Counted from the first letter of the stretch, positions 51,503-62,301 are shown. The stretch: DNA of 64,000 nucleotides from Nocardioides sambongensis (GCF_006494815.1 NZ_CP041091.1:372001-436000), one strand, 5' to 3'. Notes: a model not told the origin generated them from the sequence alone. Program-made: numbers and translations.

Positions 51503-54500
51503 ATGAACGACGCGCCCACCAGCCCCACCGACAACGGCGAGTCCGGCTCGCCCAACGCTCCGGAGACGCCGCCGCCGGCGACCGAGACCGCTCCCACGGC
51601 GGACGCCGGCACGGCGAAGCCGGCCAAGAAGGCGGCCGCCAAGCGGACCACCACCCGCCGTACCACTAAGAAGGCGACGGCCGCCCCGGCCGAGGCGGAG
51701 GCCCCAGCGGCACCCGCGGACCAGGCGGTCGCCGACGAGGCCCCGGCGAAGCCCGCCAAGAAGGCGGCGAAGAAGGCTCCCGCCAAGAAGGCGACCAGCC
51801 GTCGTACGACGGCCAAGCCGGCCGAGGACGCCCCCGCCGAGACTCTGGCGCCGGCGCTCGAGGTGGCCGACACGCCGTCGGACACCCTCCCGCTCTTCCA
51901 GACCCCGGCCGCCCCCGCCCGCCGGAAGCGGACCACCAGGCCGGCCGCGGAGTCCGCGCCCGCCGACGGAGCAACCGCCGCGGAGCAGCCCGCCACCGAT
52001 GCCGCGGCGGCGACCTCGGGCGACGAGGCTCCCCAGAAGCCCCGCCGCGCCCGGGCCCCGAAGAAGGCCACGGAGCCGGCTGTCGCCGAGACCCCCGCGG
52101 CGGCCGAGGAGCCCGCCGCCGAGGCATCCGCGCCCGCGAAGAAGCGCAGCAGCACCAAGAAGGGCGGCACGAAGAAGGACGCCGCGAAGAAGGACGCCGC
52201 ACGCGAGGACGCGCCGGAGGCCGACGAGTCCGCGGCGACGGCCGTGGAGCCCGTGACCGCGGAGAGCGAGGACGGCGCGACCCCGGGCCAGCGCACGGGA
52301 CGGTCCGGCAGGGGCCGGTCCGCCGGCACCCGGTCCACCGACGACGTGGCGCAGGGTGGCGACGACGCCACCGCGGCCGACGACGAGCAGGACGGCGAGA
52401 AGGACAGCGCCGCGCACGAATCGGGCAAGGGCTCGGGCAAGGGCTCGGGCAAGGGCTCGGGCAGGAGCCGCGACGAGGCCGGTGCGGACACCGAGGACGA
52501 CACCGACGGTGACGCCGAGGACGACGAGCGGTCCGACTCCGGTGACGGATCGGACGGCTCGGGTCAGCCGCGCCGCCGCCGGCGCCGCGGTGGACGCCGC
52601 CGGCGCAAGTCGGGTGGCAACGGTGACGCCAACGACGGCAACGACGGCCGGGCCGACAACGCCACCGAGGGCGATGCCACGGACGCCGGCTCGGGCGACT
52701 CCGAGGACTCCGACGGTGGCGACGGGAACGACGGCGACAGGTCCGAGGGCGGCTCGTCCACCTCGCGCCGCCGCCGGCGCCGTCGCCGCGAGGGCGACTC
52801 CGGCAACGACGCCGGCGACGACCCGCAGAACACGGTCACCAAGGTCCGCCGCGCGCGCAGCGCCGAGGACGAGATCACCGCCGTCGCCGGCTCCACCCGC
52901 CTGGAGGCGAAGAAGCAGCGCCGCCGCGAGGGCCGCGAGGCCGGCCGACGCCGCGCCCCGATCATCAGCGAGGCGGAGTTCCTGGCCCGGCGCGAGGCCG
53001 TCGACCGGGTGATGGTGATCCGTCAGCGCAAGGACCTCACCCAGATCGCCGTGCTCGAGGACAAGGTCCTCGTCGAGCACTACGTGGCGCGCGAGTCGCA
53101 GACGTCGCTGATCGGCAACATCTACCTCGGTCGCGTGCAGAACGTGCTGCCGTCGATGGAGGCCGCCTTCATCGACATCGGCAAGGGCCGCAACGCCGTG
53201 CTCTACGCCGGCGAGGTCAACTGGTCGGCCCTGGGCCACAAGGAGGGCCAGCCCCGCAAGATCGAGTCGGTGCTCTCCTCGGGCCAGACCGTCCTGGTGC
53301 AGGTCTCCAAGGACCCGATCGGCCACAAGGGAGCCCGACTGACCAGCCAGATCAGCCTGGCCGGTCGGTTCCTGGTGTACGTGCCCGACGGCACCACCTC
53401 CGGCATCTCCCGCAAGCTGCCCGACACCGAGCGGGCCCGGCTGAAGGCGCTGCTCAAGGAGATCGTCCCCGAGTCCGCCGGCGTCATCGTCCGGACCGCG
53501 GCCGAAGGTGCGGCCGAGGACGAGCTCACCCGCGACGTCGAGCGGCTCAAGGCGCGCTGGGAGGACGTCGAGGCCAAGGCCGGCAAGGGCAACGCTCCGC
53601 AGCTCCTCTACGGCGAGCCCGACCTCACCCTGAAGGTGGTCCGGGACCTCTTCACCGAGGACTTCTCCAAGCTCGTCATCCAGGGCGACGACGCGTGGTC
53701 CACGGTCAGCTCGTACGTCGAGCACGTGGCGCCCGACCTCGCCGAGCGACTCGAGCACCACCAGGCCGACCCCGACGTGTTCGCGACGTACCGGATCGAC
53801 GAGCAGATCGCCAAGGGCCTGGACCGCAAGGTCTGGCTGCCCTCGGGCGGCTCGCTGATCATCGACCGCACCGAGGCGATGACCGTCGTCGACGTCAACA
53901 CCGGCAAGTTCACCGGCTCGGGGGGCAACCTCGAGGAGACGGTGACCAAGAACAACCTCGAGGCCGCCGAGGAGATCGTCCGCCAGCTCCGGCTGCGCGA
54001 CATCGGCGGCATCATCGTGGTCGACTTCATCGACATGGTGCTGGAGTCCAACCGCGACCTGGTGCTGCGTCGCCTGGTCGAGTGCCTGGGACGTGACCGC
54101 ACCCGGCACCAGGTCGCCGAGGTCACCTCGCTCGGCCTGGTCCAGATGACCCGTAAGCGGATCGGCACCGGTCTGCTCGAGGCCTTCAGCGAGAACTGCA
54201 GCCACTGCCAGGGCCGCGGCCTCGTCGTGCACGACCTCCCGGTGGAGCCGAAGCGCGGCGGTGCTGGCAACGACGGCGACGGCGAGTCCCGTCGCGGCCG
54301 CCGGCGGCGCGGCAAGGGCCAGGGCGACCAGGACGGCGGTTCCTCGGAGAACGGCAACCAGTCGGGCCAGCACAACGGTGACCAGTCCGGCGGTCAGAAC
54401 GGCAAGCAGGGCGGCGACGCCGGCCAGGGCAACGGTCAGCAGGCGGCCGTGCCGTCGCCGACGTACGTCGCCGCGATGGCCAACTCCCACCCGCCGGTCG

Positions 54501-55135
54501 CCGAGTCGGGCGAGTCGGCCGAGTCGGGCGAGTCGGCCGAGTCGGGCGAGGCGACCCGGTCGACCCGGGGGAGCGAGCCGGCCGCGGCCGACGCCGCGCC
54601 CACGGGCGGTGCGGACGAGGCCGTGAGCCAGCCGGCCACGGAGGAAGAGCCCGGAGCCGGTGCGGCGGCCGCGCAGGAGACCCCTGCGCCCGCCGAGGAG
54701 CAGGCCCAGCCGAGGACCACCACGGTGGTCACCCGGACCCGTCGCCGCGCGGCGCGGCGTCCGGCGGGTCCGCCCGCCGGTGCGGAGGCCGCGACCGACC
54801 AGGTCGCCGCCACGCCGATGGAGCCCGCCGACCCGGCCGAGCCCGCGAAGCCGGTCGAGCCCACCGCGCCCGTCGTGCAGGAGCCCGAGCCGACGGTCCC
54901 GCTGGATCCGCCGGTGACCGGCTCGATCGGTCAGCCGCCGGCTGACGGAGCCGTGGAGCCCTCCGTGGTCTCCGTGGACCCGGCGAGCGAGACCGCGCAG
55001 GCGGCCGCCGAGGCGGTCGAGCCGGCAGACCCGGCGGTCGATCCGACCGGCGATCCGACGGGTGAGGAGACGCCCGCCGAGGAGCCCACGGTCGAGCACG
55101 TCCCGATCAAGAAGAAGGGCTCGCGGAAGCGCTGA
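51503..55135 (+). CDS. rne: Ribonuclease E/G with long disordered arms
   Basis: Main mRNA-decay and rRNA-processing endonuclease. It has 1210 residues. A disordered N-terminal arm of about 490 residues is rich in Ala/Lys (AKPAKKAAKKAPAKKA), acidic stretches and Arg patches ([12 protein letters not shown]). The catalytic core runs about 500-915: the S1 domain ESQTSLIGNIYLGRVQNVLP and EAAFIDIGKGRNAVLY, the DNase-I-like active site IDRTEAMTVVDVNTG and VDFIDM, and the zinc-link SHCQGRG with its CxxC. The C-terminal arm is acidic and Pro/Ala-rich with SGESAESGE repeats. AGGAG lies 7 bases before ATG 51503. It is upstream of rplU, a standard arrangement. Confidence 0.95.
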   Translation: MNDAPTSPTDNGESGSPNAPETPPPATETAPTADAGTAKPAKKAAAKRTTTRRTTKKATAAPAEAEAPAAPADQAVADEAPAKPAKKAAKKAPAKKATSRRTTAKPAEDAPAETLAPALEVADTPSDTLPLFQTPAAPARRKRTTRPAAESAPADGATAAEQPATDAAAATSGDEAPQKPRRARAPKKATEPAVAETPAAAEEPAAEASAPAKKRSSTKKGGTKKDAAKKDAAREDAPEADESAATAVEPVTAESEDGATPGQRTGRSGRGRSAGTRSTDDVAQGGDDATAADDEQDGEKDSAAHESGKGSGKGSGKGSGRSRDEAGADTEDDTDGDAEDDERSDSGDGSDGSGQPRRRRRRGGRRRRKSGGNGDANDGNDGRADNATEGDATDAGSGDSEDSDGGDGNDGDRSEGGSSTSRRRRRRRREGDSGNDAGDDPQNTVTKVRRARSAEDEITAVAGSTRLEAKKQRRREGREAGRRRAPIISEAEFLARREAVDRVMVIRQRKDLTQIAVLEDKVLVEHYVARESQTSLIGNIYLGRVQNVLPSMEAAFIDIGKGRNAVLYAGEVNWSALGHKEGQPRKIESVLSSGQTVLVQVSKDPIGHKGARLTSQISLAGRFLVYVPDGTTSGISRKLPDTERARLKALLKEIVPESAGVIVRTAAEGAAEDELTRDVERLKARWEDVEAKAGKGNAPQLLYGEPDLTLKVVRDLFTEDFSKLVIQGDDAWSTVSSYVEHVAPDLAERLEHHQADPDVFATYRIDEQIAKGLDRKVWLPSGGSLIIDRTEAMTVVDVNTGKFTGSGGNLEETVTKNNLEAAEEIVRQLRLRDIGGIIVVDFIDMVLESNRDLVLRRLVECLGRDRTRHQVAEVTSLGLVQMTRKRIGTGLLEAFSENCSHCQGRGLVVHDLPVEPKRGGAGNDGDGESRRGRRRRGKGQGDQDGGSSENGNQSGQHNGDQSGGQNGKQGGDAGQGNGQQAAVPSPTYVAAMANSHPPVAESGESAESGESAESGEATRSTRGSEPAAADAAPTGGADEAVSQPATEEEPGAGAAAAQETPAPAEEQAQPRTTTVVTRTRRRAARRPAGPPAGAEAATDQVAATPMEPADPAEPAKPVEPTAPVVQEPEPTVPLDPPVTGSIGQPPADGAVEPSVVSVDPASETAQAAAEAVEPADPAVDPTGDPTGEETPAEEPTVEHVPIKKKGSRKR

Positions 55136-55156
55136 TGCGGTGGGGTCCGTCTCGTT

Positions 55157-55185
55157 TTGCCGGGACGGACCGCCTTCCGTACTAT
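55157..55185 (+). promoter_or_regulatory. Promoter of rplU-rpmA: TTGCCG-17-TACTAT
   Basis: TTGCCG (55157-55162) and TACTAT (55180-55185) are 17 bases apart, right after the rne stop. The start near 55192 leaves a leader of about 150 bases, long enough for a ribosomal-protein autoregulatory site. Confidence 0.6.
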
Positions 55186-55340
55186 TGAACGTCGGTGCGC
55201 CCCAGGTGTGCCGATCCTCTGCTGGACACCCCGACCGGCACCCGTCAACGGGCCTGGAGCCCGCGGCGCGCAGTGCTGCGGAGGTTGCAGCAGAGATTCG
55301 ACCCAAGAGTTTGTTCAGTCAGGACCCGAAGGAGACCGCG

Positions 55341-55643
55341 GTGTACGCGATCGTGCGCGCAGGCGCCAAGCAGGAGAAGGTCGCCGTTGGCGACATCATC
55401 GAGATCGACAAGGTCTCCACGCCTGTCGGTGACACCCTGACCCTTCCGGTGGTCATGGCGGTCGACGGCGAGACCGTCACCACCACCGGTCTGGACAAGG
55501 CCGGGGTCACCGTCGAGGTCCTCGCGGCCACCAAGGGCCCGAAGATCGTCATCCAGAAGTACAAGAACAAGACCGGCTACAAGAAGCGCCAGGGTCACCG
55601 TCAGCGGTACACCCAGGTCAAGGTCACCGACATCAAGCTCTGA
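55341..55643 (+). CDS. rplU: Ribosomal protein bL21
   Basis: 100 residues, full length: YAIVRAGAKQEKVAVGDIIE at the start and KKRQGHRQRYTQVKVTDIKL at the end. AAGGAG is 8 bases before GTG 55341. A short gap separates it from rpmA. Confidence 0.97.
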   Translation: MYAIVRAGAKQEKVAVGDIIEIDKVSTPVGDTLTLPVVMAVDGETVTTTGLDKAGVTVEVLAATKGPKIVIQKYKNKTGYKKRQGHRQRYTQVKVTDIKL

Positions 55644-55679
55644 GCATCCGCTCGCTCACGATCCAGAAGGACTGAAGAG

Positions 55680-55934
55680 ATGGCACACAAGAAGGGTGCG
55701 GCGTCCACCAAGAACGGCCGCGACTCCAACGCCCAGCGTCTCGGCGTGAAGCGGTTCGGCGGCCAGCTGGTCAACGCCGGTGAGATCATCGTCCGCCAGC
55801 GGGGCACCCACTTCCACCCCGGCTCCGGCGTCGGTCGTGGCGGTGACGACACCCTGTTCGCCCTGGTCGGCGGCAACGTCGAGTTCGGCAAGAAGCGCGG
55901 CCGCAAGGTCGTCAACATCGTTCCGGCGGAGTGA
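55680..55934 (+). CDS. rpmA: Ribosomal protein bL27
   Basis: 84 residues: [20 protein letters not shown], then [18 protein letters not shown]. The N-terminus is the direct AHKKG form without the cleaved prepeptide found in Firmicutes. ATG 55680 follows GAAGAG. Confidence 0.97.
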   Translation: MAHKKGAASTKNGRDSNAQRLGVKRFGGQLVNAGEIIVRQRGTHFHPGSGVGRGGDDTLFALVGGNVEFGKKRGRKVVNIVPAE

Positions 55935-55961
55935 CCTGACGCTCCACTGTTCGACTTCGCG

Positions 55962-55988
55962 GAAGGGCGTCCCGGTGGGGCGCCCTTC
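55962..55988 (+). terminator. Terminator after rpmA
   Basis: GAAGGGCGTCCC (55962-55973) pairs with GGGGCGCCCTTC (55977-55988) through 12 pairs, one of them G-T, with a 3-base loop; TCTCGCATTT follows. A good intrinsic terminator by actinobacterial standards. Confidence 0.75.
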
Positions 55989-56093
55989 TCGCATTTGGTG
56001 CCGAGGGTCCACCGCCGGCGCCTGCGCACCTCGATCCCCGAGGTCGGCCGGCTCCGCTCGTACCTCCACCCCAGAGACTGAGAGACTGATCCC

Positions 56094-57659
56094 ATGGCCG
56101 TGCCCACGTTCGTCGACCAGGTGACCCTCCACATCGCGGCAGGTCGCGGCGGCAACGGGGTCGCCTCGGTGCACCGCGAGAAGTTCAAGCCGCTCGGTGG
56201 CCCCGACGGCGGCAACGGCGGCCCGGGCGGCTCGGTGATCCTCCGGGTCGACCCCGACGTCACCACGCTGCTGGACTACCACCACAGCCCCAAGCGGCGC
56301 GCCGAGCACGGCGGGCACGGCGCGGGCGGGCGCCGCAACGGCGCACACGGCGCCGACCTGGTGCTCCCGGTCCCCGACGGCACCGTGGTCTCCCGACCGG
56401 ACGGCACCGTCGTCGCCGACATGGTCGGCGCCGGCACCGAGCTGGTGGTGGCCGAGGGCGGACACGGCGGCCTGGGCAACGCGGCGCTGGCGTCCAAGGC
56501 CCGCAAGGCACCCGGGTTCGCGCTGCTGGGCGAGCCCGGTGACGAGCTCGAGGTCGTGCTCGAGCTGAAGGTGGTCGCCGACGTCGGCCTGGTCGGCTTC
56601 CCGAGCGCCGGCAAGTCGAGCCTGATCGCCGCGATCTCGCGGGCGCGGCCCAAGATCGCCGACTACCCGTTCACCACCCTGGTGCCGAACCTCGGCGTGG
56701 TCACCGCCGGCGAAACGGTCTTCACCGTCGCCGACGTGCCCGGGCTGATCGAGGGCGCCGCCGACGGCCGCGGCCTCGGCCACGACTTCCTGCGCCACAT
56801 CGAGCGGTGCGCCGCGATCGTGCACGTCCTCGACACCGCGACCATGGAGCCGGGCCGCAACCCCGTCGACGACCTGGACGTGATCGAGGACGAGCTGCGC
56901 CGCTACGGCGGTCTGGACGACCGGCCGCGCCTGGTCGCGCTGAACAAGGTCGACGTGCCCGACGGCCGCGGCATCGCCGAGATGGTCGTGGAGGAGATCG
57001 AGCAGCGTGGGTGGAGGGTCTTCGAGATCTCCGCGGTCAGCGGGGAGGGCACCCGCGAGCTGATCTTCGCGATGGCCGAGATCGTGCTCGCCGCGCGCGC
57101 CGAGCGGGCCGAGGAGGTCGCCGAGCGGATCGTGCTGCGACCCCCGTCGGTCGGTGGCGACGACTTCACCGTCACCCGGACCGGCGCGGGGTGGCGGGTC
57201 CGCGGCAAGCGCCCCGAGCGGTGGGTGCGGCAGACCGACTTCAGCAACGACGAGGCCGTCGGCTACCTGGCCGACCGGCTCAACCGGCTCGGCGTCGAGG
57301 AGCGACTGCTCGCAGTGGGTGCCGTCGAGGGGGACGCCGTGCTGATCGGCCACCCCGACGACGCCGTGGTCTTCGACTTCAAGCCGGGCGTCGACGCTGG
57401 AGCGGAGAACCTCGCCCGCCGCGGCGAGGACCACCGGTTCAGCGAGGAGCGCCCGGCCGCCTCGCGGCGCCGCGAGATCCAGGAGCAGATGGCGGGGCGC
57501 AGCGACACCGAGACCCGCGCCGACGTCGCGCGCCGCATCGACCGCCCCGACGTCTACGGCCCGACCTCCTACGAGATCGGCTCCGAGGACGATCCCGACC
57601 TGGCCGAGGAGATCAGCGACGAGGACGCCTGGCTGGAGGAGGACCCCGGTGACCGGTGA
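56094..57659 (+). CDS. obgE: GTPase ObgE/CgtA
   Basis: 521-residue essential GTPase linked to 50S assembly and stress. The glycine-rich Obg domain (1-158) has [19 protein letters not shown] and [10 protein letters not shown]. The G domain follows, with P loop [19 protein letters not shown] and NKVD. An OCT domain (about 350-430, [18 protein letters not shown]) and an acidic C-terminal tail complete it. ATG 56094 is standard. It overlaps proB by 11 bases. Confidence 0.96.
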   Translation: MAVPTFVDQVTLHIAAGRGGNGVASVHREKFKPLGGPDGGNGGPGGSVILRVDPDVTTLLDYHHSPKRRAEHGGHGAGGRRNGAHGADLVLPVPDGTVVSRPDGTVVADMVGAGTELVVAEGGHGGLGNAALASKARKAPGFALLGEPGDELEVVLELKVVADVGLVGFPSAGKSSLIAAISRARPKIADYPFTTLVPNLGVVTAGETVFTVADVPGLIEGAADGRGLGHDFLRHIERCAAIVHVLDTATMEPGRNPVDDLDVIEDELRRYGGLDDRPRLVALNKVDVPDGRGIAEMVVEEIEQRGWRVFEISAVSGEGTRELIFAMAEIVLAARAERAEEVAERIVLRPPSVGGDDFTVTRTGAGWRVRGKRPERWVRQTDFSNDEAVGYLADRLNRLGVEERLLAVGAVEGDAVLIGHPDDAVVFDFKPGVDAGAENLARRGEDHRFSEERPAASRRREIQEQMAGRSDTETRADVARRIDRPDVYGPTSYEIGSEDDPDLAEEISDEDAWLEEDPGDR

Positions 57660-58794
57660 GGCCACCACGGTCGCGGAGTCGCTGCTGCGCGACCAGGTCC
57701 TCGAGGCACGCCGGATCGTGGTCAAGGTCGGCTCCTCCTCGCTGACCACCGCCGCCGGCGGGATCGACCCGGACCGGGTCCGCTCGCTGGTCGATGCGGT
57801 GGCCGCCGTACGGGAGCGGGGGAGCGAGGTGGTCCTGGTCTCCTCCGGTGCCATCGCCGCCGGCCTCGCCCCGCTCGGACTGAAGCGCCGCCCGCGCGGG
57901 CTCGCCGCCCAGCAGGCGGCCGCGTCGGTGGGGCAGGGACTGCTGGTGCACCGCTACACCGAGGAGCTGGCCCGGCACGAGATCACCGCGGGACAGGTGC
58001 TGCTCACCCTCGACGATGTCACCCGCCGATCGCACTACCGCAACGCCCACCAGACCTTCACCAAGCTCCTCGAGCTGGGCGTGCTGCCGATCGTCAACGA
58101 GAACGACACGGTGGCCACCACCGAGATCCGCTTCGGCGACAACGACCGCCTGGCGGCCCTGGTGGCACACCTGGTCCACGCCGACCTGCTGGTCCTGCTC
58201 TCCGACGTCGACGGGCTCTACGACGGGCCCCCGCACCGCGCCGGGACCCGGAGGATCGACGAGGTCGTCTCGGACGCGGACCTGGCCGGCGTCACCGTCG
58301 GTACGACGGGCGCGGCCGGTGTCGGGACCGGCGGGATGGCGACCAAGGTCGAGGCGGCCGCGATCGCGACGGGCGCCGGGATACCGGTGGTGCTGACCTC
58401 CGCCGCCGAAGCGGGCGAGGCGCTGCGCGGCGCCGCCACCGGCACGCTCTTCCACGCCACGGGGCGACGTCGGCCGACCCGGCTGCTGTGGTTGCGCCAC
58501 GCCACGGACGGCAAGGGCGCGGTCCGGCTCGACGCCGGCGCGGTCCGGGCCGTGGTCGAGCGGCGCGCCTCGCTGCTCGCCGCCGGGATCACCGACGTGA
58601 TCGGCGACTTCACCGCCGGCGACCCGATCGACCTGGTGGACCCCGACGGCGCCGCGGTGGCCCGGGGCCTGGTGAACTTCGACGCCGCGGAGCTGCCGTC
58701 CCTGCTCGGGCGCTCCTCCAAGGAGCTCAAGCGCGAGCTCGGTGCCGCCTACGAGCGTGAGGTCGTGCACCGCGACGACCTCGTGCTGCTGTGA
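57649..58794 (+). CDS. proB: Glutamate 5-kinase
   Basis: First step of proline synthesis. 381 residues: amino-acid kinase domain with [40 protein letters not shown] and [12 protein letters not shown], then a C-terminal PUA domain (about 285-381). GTG 57649 lies inside the end of obgE. proA does not follow. Confidence 0.95.
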   Translation: MTGEATTVAESLLRDQVLEARRIVVKVGSSSLTTAAGGIDPDRVRSLVDAVAAVRERGSEVVLVSSGAIAAGLAPLGLKRRPRGLAAQQAAASVGQGLLVHRYTEELARHEITAGQVLLTLDDVTRRSHYRNAHQTFTKLLELGVLPIVNENDTVATTEIRFGDNDRLAALVAHLVHADLLVLLSDVDGLYDGPPHRAGTRRIDEVVSDADLAGVTVGTTGAAGVGTGGMATKVEAAAIATGAGIPVVLTSAAEAGEALRGAATGTLFHATGRRRPTRLLWLRHATDGKGAVRLDAGAVRAVVERRASLLAAGITDVIGDFTAGDPIDLVDPDGAAVARGLVNFDAAELPSLLGRSSKELKRELGAAYEREVVHRDDLVLL

Positions 58795-58807
58795 CTCGGG
58801 TCGGTCG

Positions 58808-58813
58808 TAGGCT
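58808..58813 (+). promoter_or_regulatory. -10 box TAGGCT, leaderless
   Basis: TAGGCT, 9 bases before ATG 58823. Confidence 0.45.
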
Positions 58814-58822
58814 GGAGCTGCC

Positions 58823-59998
58823 ATGAACGACGCACCGACGGTCTACCTGGACCACGCCGCGACGACGCCGATGGTCGACGTCGCGGTCGAGGCGATGACC
58901 CGCCAGCTGCGCGACGTCGGCAACGCGAGCTCGCTGCACGCCTCGGGCCGCCGGGCGCGCCGCGTGGTGGAGGAGTCGCGGGAGTCGGTCGCGCACGCCC
59001 TGGGCTGCCGGCCCGGCGAGGTGGTCTTCACCTCCGGCGGCACGGAGGCCGACAACCTGGCGCTGAAGGGCCTCTTCTGGCAGCGCCGGAGCGCGGCGCC
59101 CGGACGGACCCGGATCGTCACCTCCGCCATCGAGCACCACGCGGTGCTCGACCCGCTGGCCTGGCTCGCCGAGCACGAGGCCGCCGACGTCGTTCTCGCC
59201 GAGGTCGACGCCGACGGACGTCTCGACCTCGACGCGGTACGACGCACCGTCGAGGAGTCCGCGGACCGGATCGCGCTGCTCAGCGTGATGTGGGCCAACA
59301 ACGAGGTCGGCACACTGCAGCCGCTCGACGACGTGGTCGACCTCGGTGCGACGCACGGGATCCCTGTGCACGCCGACGCGGTGCAGGCGCTCGGCGTGGT
59401 CCCGGTCGACTTCGTCGCGTCCCGGCTGGACGCGCTCTCCCTCTCCGGCCACAAGATCGGCGGTCCGCAGGGCGTCGGTGCGCTGGTGGTGCGCCGTGAG
59501 GTCGAGCTGACCCCGCTGCTGCACGGTGGCGGGCAGGAGCGCGACGTGCGCAGCGGGACGCTGGACGTGCCGGCGATCGCCGGCTTCGCGGCGGCCGTCG
59601 AGTTCGCCGCCCGGCGTCAGGCCGACCACGCGGCCCGCCTCGACGAGCTGCGGCAGCGTCTGGTCGGCGCCGTGAGCGCTGCCGTGCCGGACGCGGTCCT
59701 CAACGGCGCTGCGGGCGACCGGCTCCCGGGCATCGCCCACTTCACCTTCCCCGGCTGCGAGGGCGACTCGCTGCTGATGCTGCTCGATGCCCGCGGCATC
59801 GAGTGCTCCACCGGATCCGCGTGCTCGGCCGGTGTGCCCCAGCCCTCCCACGTGCTGCTGGCGATGGGCCGGGACCCGGAGACCGCCCGCAGCTCGCTGC
59901 GCTTCAGCCTCGGACACACCAGCACCGAGGCGGACGTCGACGCGCTGGGCGCGGCGATCGGTCCGTGTGTCGAGCGCGCCCGCGCGGCGTGGACCTGA
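58823..59998 (+). CDS. iscS: Cysteine desulfurase (IscS/NifS class)
   Basis: 391 residues, PLP enzyme. YLDHAATTP at the start, SGGTEADN near 70, HADAVQALG near 180, the Schiff-base lysine in SGHKIGGPQG near 212, and the active cysteine in ECSTGSACSAG near 330 are all present. It provides the sulfur that the next gene, mnmA, transfers to tRNA, and can feed Fe-S assembly. 23 bases separate the two. Confidence 0.93.
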   Translation: MNDAPTVYLDHAATTPMVDVAVEAMTRQLRDVGNASSLHASGRRARRVVEESRESVAHALGCRPGEVVFTSGGTEADNLALKGLFWQRRSAAPGRTRIVTSAIEHHAVLDPLAWLAEHEAADVVLAEVDADGRLDLDAVRRTVEESADRIALLSVMWANNEVGTLQPLDDVVDLGATHGIPVHADAVQALGVVPVDFVASRLDALSLSGHKIGGPQGVGALVVRREVELTPLLHGGGQERDVRSGTLDVPAIAGFAAAVEFAARRQADHAARLDELRQRLVGAVSAAVPDAVLNGAAGDRLPGIAHFTFPGCEGDSLLMLLDARGIECSTGSACSAGVPQPSHVLLAMGRDPETARSSLRFSLGHTSTEADVDALGAAIGPCVERARAAWT

Positions 59999-60021
59999 TC
60001 CGGGGGAGGTGAGCCGCACCG

Positions 60022-61146
60022 ATGAAGGTCGTCGCCGCCATGTCCGGCGGAGTGGACTCCGCCGTCGCCGCCGCCCGCGCGCACGAGGCCGGTCACGAGG
60101 TGACCGGCATCCACCTCGCCCTCTCCCGCAACCCGAAGTCCTACCGGACCGGCGCCCGGGGCTGCTGCACCATCGAGGACTCGAACGACGCCCGCCGCGC
60201 CGCCGACGTGATCGGCATCCCGTTCTACGTCTGGGACCTCTCCGACCGCTTCCACACCGACGTGGTCGAGGACTTCATGGACACCTATGCGGCCGGGCAG
60301 ACCCCCAATCCGTGCCTGCGCTGCAACGAGAAGATCAAGTTCGCGGCCGTGCTGGAGCGCGCCCTGGCGCTGGGCTTCGACGCGGTGGCCACCGGGCACT
60401 ACGCGCAGCTCGTCGACGGTGCGGACGGCCTCGAGCTGCACCGCGCGGTGGACGCCGGCAAGGACCAGTCCTACGTGCTGGGTGTGCTCGACGAGCACCA
60501 GCTGCGCCACTCGCTCTTCCCGCTCGGGGACACCCCCAAGCCCCAGGTTCGCGAGGAGGCGGCCGCCCGCGGTCTCCTGGTCGCCGACAAGCCGGACAGC
60601 CACGACATCTGCTTCGTCGCCGACGGTGACAACGCGGGCTGGCTCAAGGAGAAGCTCGCCGAGCGGTACGACGACGCACCGTTCCTGCGGCCCGGCCGGA
60701 TCGTGGACGAGTCGACCGGGGAGACCCTGGGCGAGCACCAGGGCACCTACGGGTACACGATCGGGCAGCGCAAGGGGCTGCGGCTGGGCCGTCCGGCCGA
60801 GGACGGCAGGCCGCGCTACGTCCTCGACATCGAGCCGGTCAGCAACACCGTCACCGTCGGTCCGCGGGAGCGGCTGGCCGTCACCCGGATCCACGCGAAC
60901 GCCCCGCGCTGGTGCGGAGCGCCCCTTCCGGCGGGCGGTGCGCCGGTCGAGGTGACCGTCCAGCTCCGCGCGCACGGGGCCGAGCACCGAGCGGTCTGCA
61001 CCGTCGGCGAGGACGGGACGGTCGTCGTCATCGACCTGCTCGATCCCGCCTCCGGCATCGCGCCGGGGCAGGCGGCGGTCCTCTACGCCGGCACCCGGGT
61101 GATCGGGTCGGCCACGATCACCGCCACCGAGCGGGCCGCCGGATGA
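60022..61146 (+). CDS. mnmA: tRNA-specific 2-thiouridylase
   Basis: Thiolates U34 of tRNA-Lys, -Glu and -Gln. 374 residues: PP-loop MSGGVDSAV at the N-terminus, the catalytic Cys in [12 protein letters not shown] near 100, the second Cys in [11 protein letters not shown] near 197, and [12 protein letters not shown] near 245. GGGGGAGG is 10 bases upstream of ATG 60022. Its stop overlaps the next ATG. Confidence 0.96.
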   Translation: MKVVAAMSGGVDSAVAAARAHEAGHEVTGIHLALSRNPKSYRTGARGCCTIEDSNDARRAADVIGIPFYVWDLSDRFHTDVVEDFMDTYAAGQTPNPCLRCNEKIKFAAVLERALALGFDAVATGHYAQLVDGADGLELHRAVDAGKDQSYVLGVLDEHQLRHSLFPLGDTPKPQVREEAAARGLLVADKPDSHDICFVADGDNAGWLKEKLAERYDDAPFLRPGRIVDESTGETLGEHQGTYGYTIGQRKGLRLGRPAEDGRPRYVLDIEPVSNTVTVGPRERLAVTRIHANAPRWCGAPLPAGGAPVEVTVQLRAHGAEHRAVCTVGEDGTVVVIDLLDPASGIAPGQAAVLYAGTRVIGSATITATERAAG

Positions 61147-62201
61147 GCGGCGCCGCCGACCCGGTCCCGCTGGCGACCGGGATCGGCTCGTTCCCCGGCG
61201 ACCACCAGCGCGACCACGACGAGGCGCTGCGGCTGGTGATCGGCGAGCTCGCCGAAGGCGGCGACGGGCACGGCATCCCGTTCGTCCCCGAGGTCCCCGG
61301 CCGGGGCGCGCCCGCGCAGATGACCGGGCGGACGCTCGGACTGCTGGCCGCCGCGGACCTGTGGGACGCCGATCTCCAGCCCGAGGGCTGGCGGCTGACC
61401 GGCACCAGCGGCGCACCTCCGATCGACCAGCGCCGCGCGCGCAGCCTGCTCGGCCAGGACCTGGACGGCTGGGAGGAGCGGATCGACGGGTACGCCGGTC
61501 CGGTCAAGACCCAGCTCGCCGGACCGTGGACCCTCGCCGCCACCGTCGAGCGCCCCCGCGGCGACAAGGTCCTCGCCGACCACGGGGCGCGACGCGACCT
61601 CGCCCAGGCGCTGGCCGCGGCCGCCGCCGAGCACGTCGCCGACCTGCGACGACGCACCCCGGGCGCCGATCGGATCGTGGTCCAGATCGATGAGCCCGGT
61701 CTCCCGGCGGTGCTCGCGGCACAGGTCCCGACCGCCTCCGGCTTCGGCAAGCACCGGGTGGTGCACCCGCCCGAGGCCGACCAGGCGATGCGGTGGGTCT
61801 GCGAGGCGATCGCCGCCGCCGGCGCCGAGCCCTGGCTGCACTGCTGCGCCCCCGGCGCCCCGATCGAGCTGGTCCGCGGTGCCGGCGCGCAGGGGGTCGC
61901 GGTCGACCTCGACCTGGTCGACGCCGCCGGGCACGACGCGCTCGCCCAGGCGCTGGAGGACGGCGCCGTGGTCGCCCTCGGGGTGGTGCCGACGACAGGT
62001 GAGGTGCCGGGGGAGCGGGCCGTGCTGGAGCGCGTGCGGCGCTGGTTGGACCTGACCGGGCTCGACCCGGTCGACCATCTCGACCGCGTGGTGCTGACCC
62101 CGGCGTGCGGCCTGGCCGGCTCCTCGGGCGCGCACGCCCGTCGGGCGATCCAGGTCGCCCTCGGGGCAACCCGGGCGCTGCTCGACGCGTCCCACCAGTA
62201 G
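61143..62201 (+). CDS. MetE-like cobalamin-independent methionine synthase family protein
   Basis: 352 residues, corresponding to the catalytic C-terminal barrel only, as in archaeal and short actinobacterial homologues. ATGIGSFPG marks the start. The zinc ligands are visible as His-Cys in [10 protein letters not shown] near 236 and Cys in [10 protein letters not shown] near 321. It may methylate homocysteine from an unknown donor or act on another thiol. ATG 61143 overlaps mnmA (ATGA), placing it in a sulfur-metabolism operon. Confidence 0.85.
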   Translation: MSGAADPVPLATGIGSFPGDHQRDHDEALRLVIGELAEGGDGHGIPFVPEVPGRGAPAQMTGRTLGLLAAADLWDADLQPEGWRLTGTSGAPPIDQRRARSLLGQDLDGWEERIDGYAGPVKTQLAGPWTLAATVERPRGDKVLADHGARRDLAQALAAAAAEHVADLRRRTPGADRIVVQIDEPGLPAVLAAQVPTASGFGKHRVVHPPEADQAMRWVCEAIAAAGAEPWLHCCAPGAPIELVRGAGAQGVAVDLDLVDAAGHDALAQALEDGAVVALGVVPTTGEVPGERAVLERVRRWLDLTGLDPVDHLDRVVLTPACGLAGSSGAHARRAIQVALGATRALLDASHQ

Positions 62202-62301
62202 CCAGGACCCGAGAGGGCCCCGCAGGCCGGTTGGACCAGTTGGGCCAGTGGGATCAGGTGGGCCAGGCGGAGTCCGAACGCCCGTGGAGAAGGAGAACCG
62301 G

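Noticed and set aside
52420..52470. Tandem DNA repeat in rne as a mobile or regulatory repeat
   Set aside because: It is an in-frame codon repeat making a Gly-Ser-Gly-Lys linker in a disordered arm.
51284..55306. A 1340-codon open frame on the minus strand opposite rne
   Set aside because: Low-complexity Gly/Arg/Leu translation produced by the high-GC third positions of rne; no family features, and it runs past both ends of rne.
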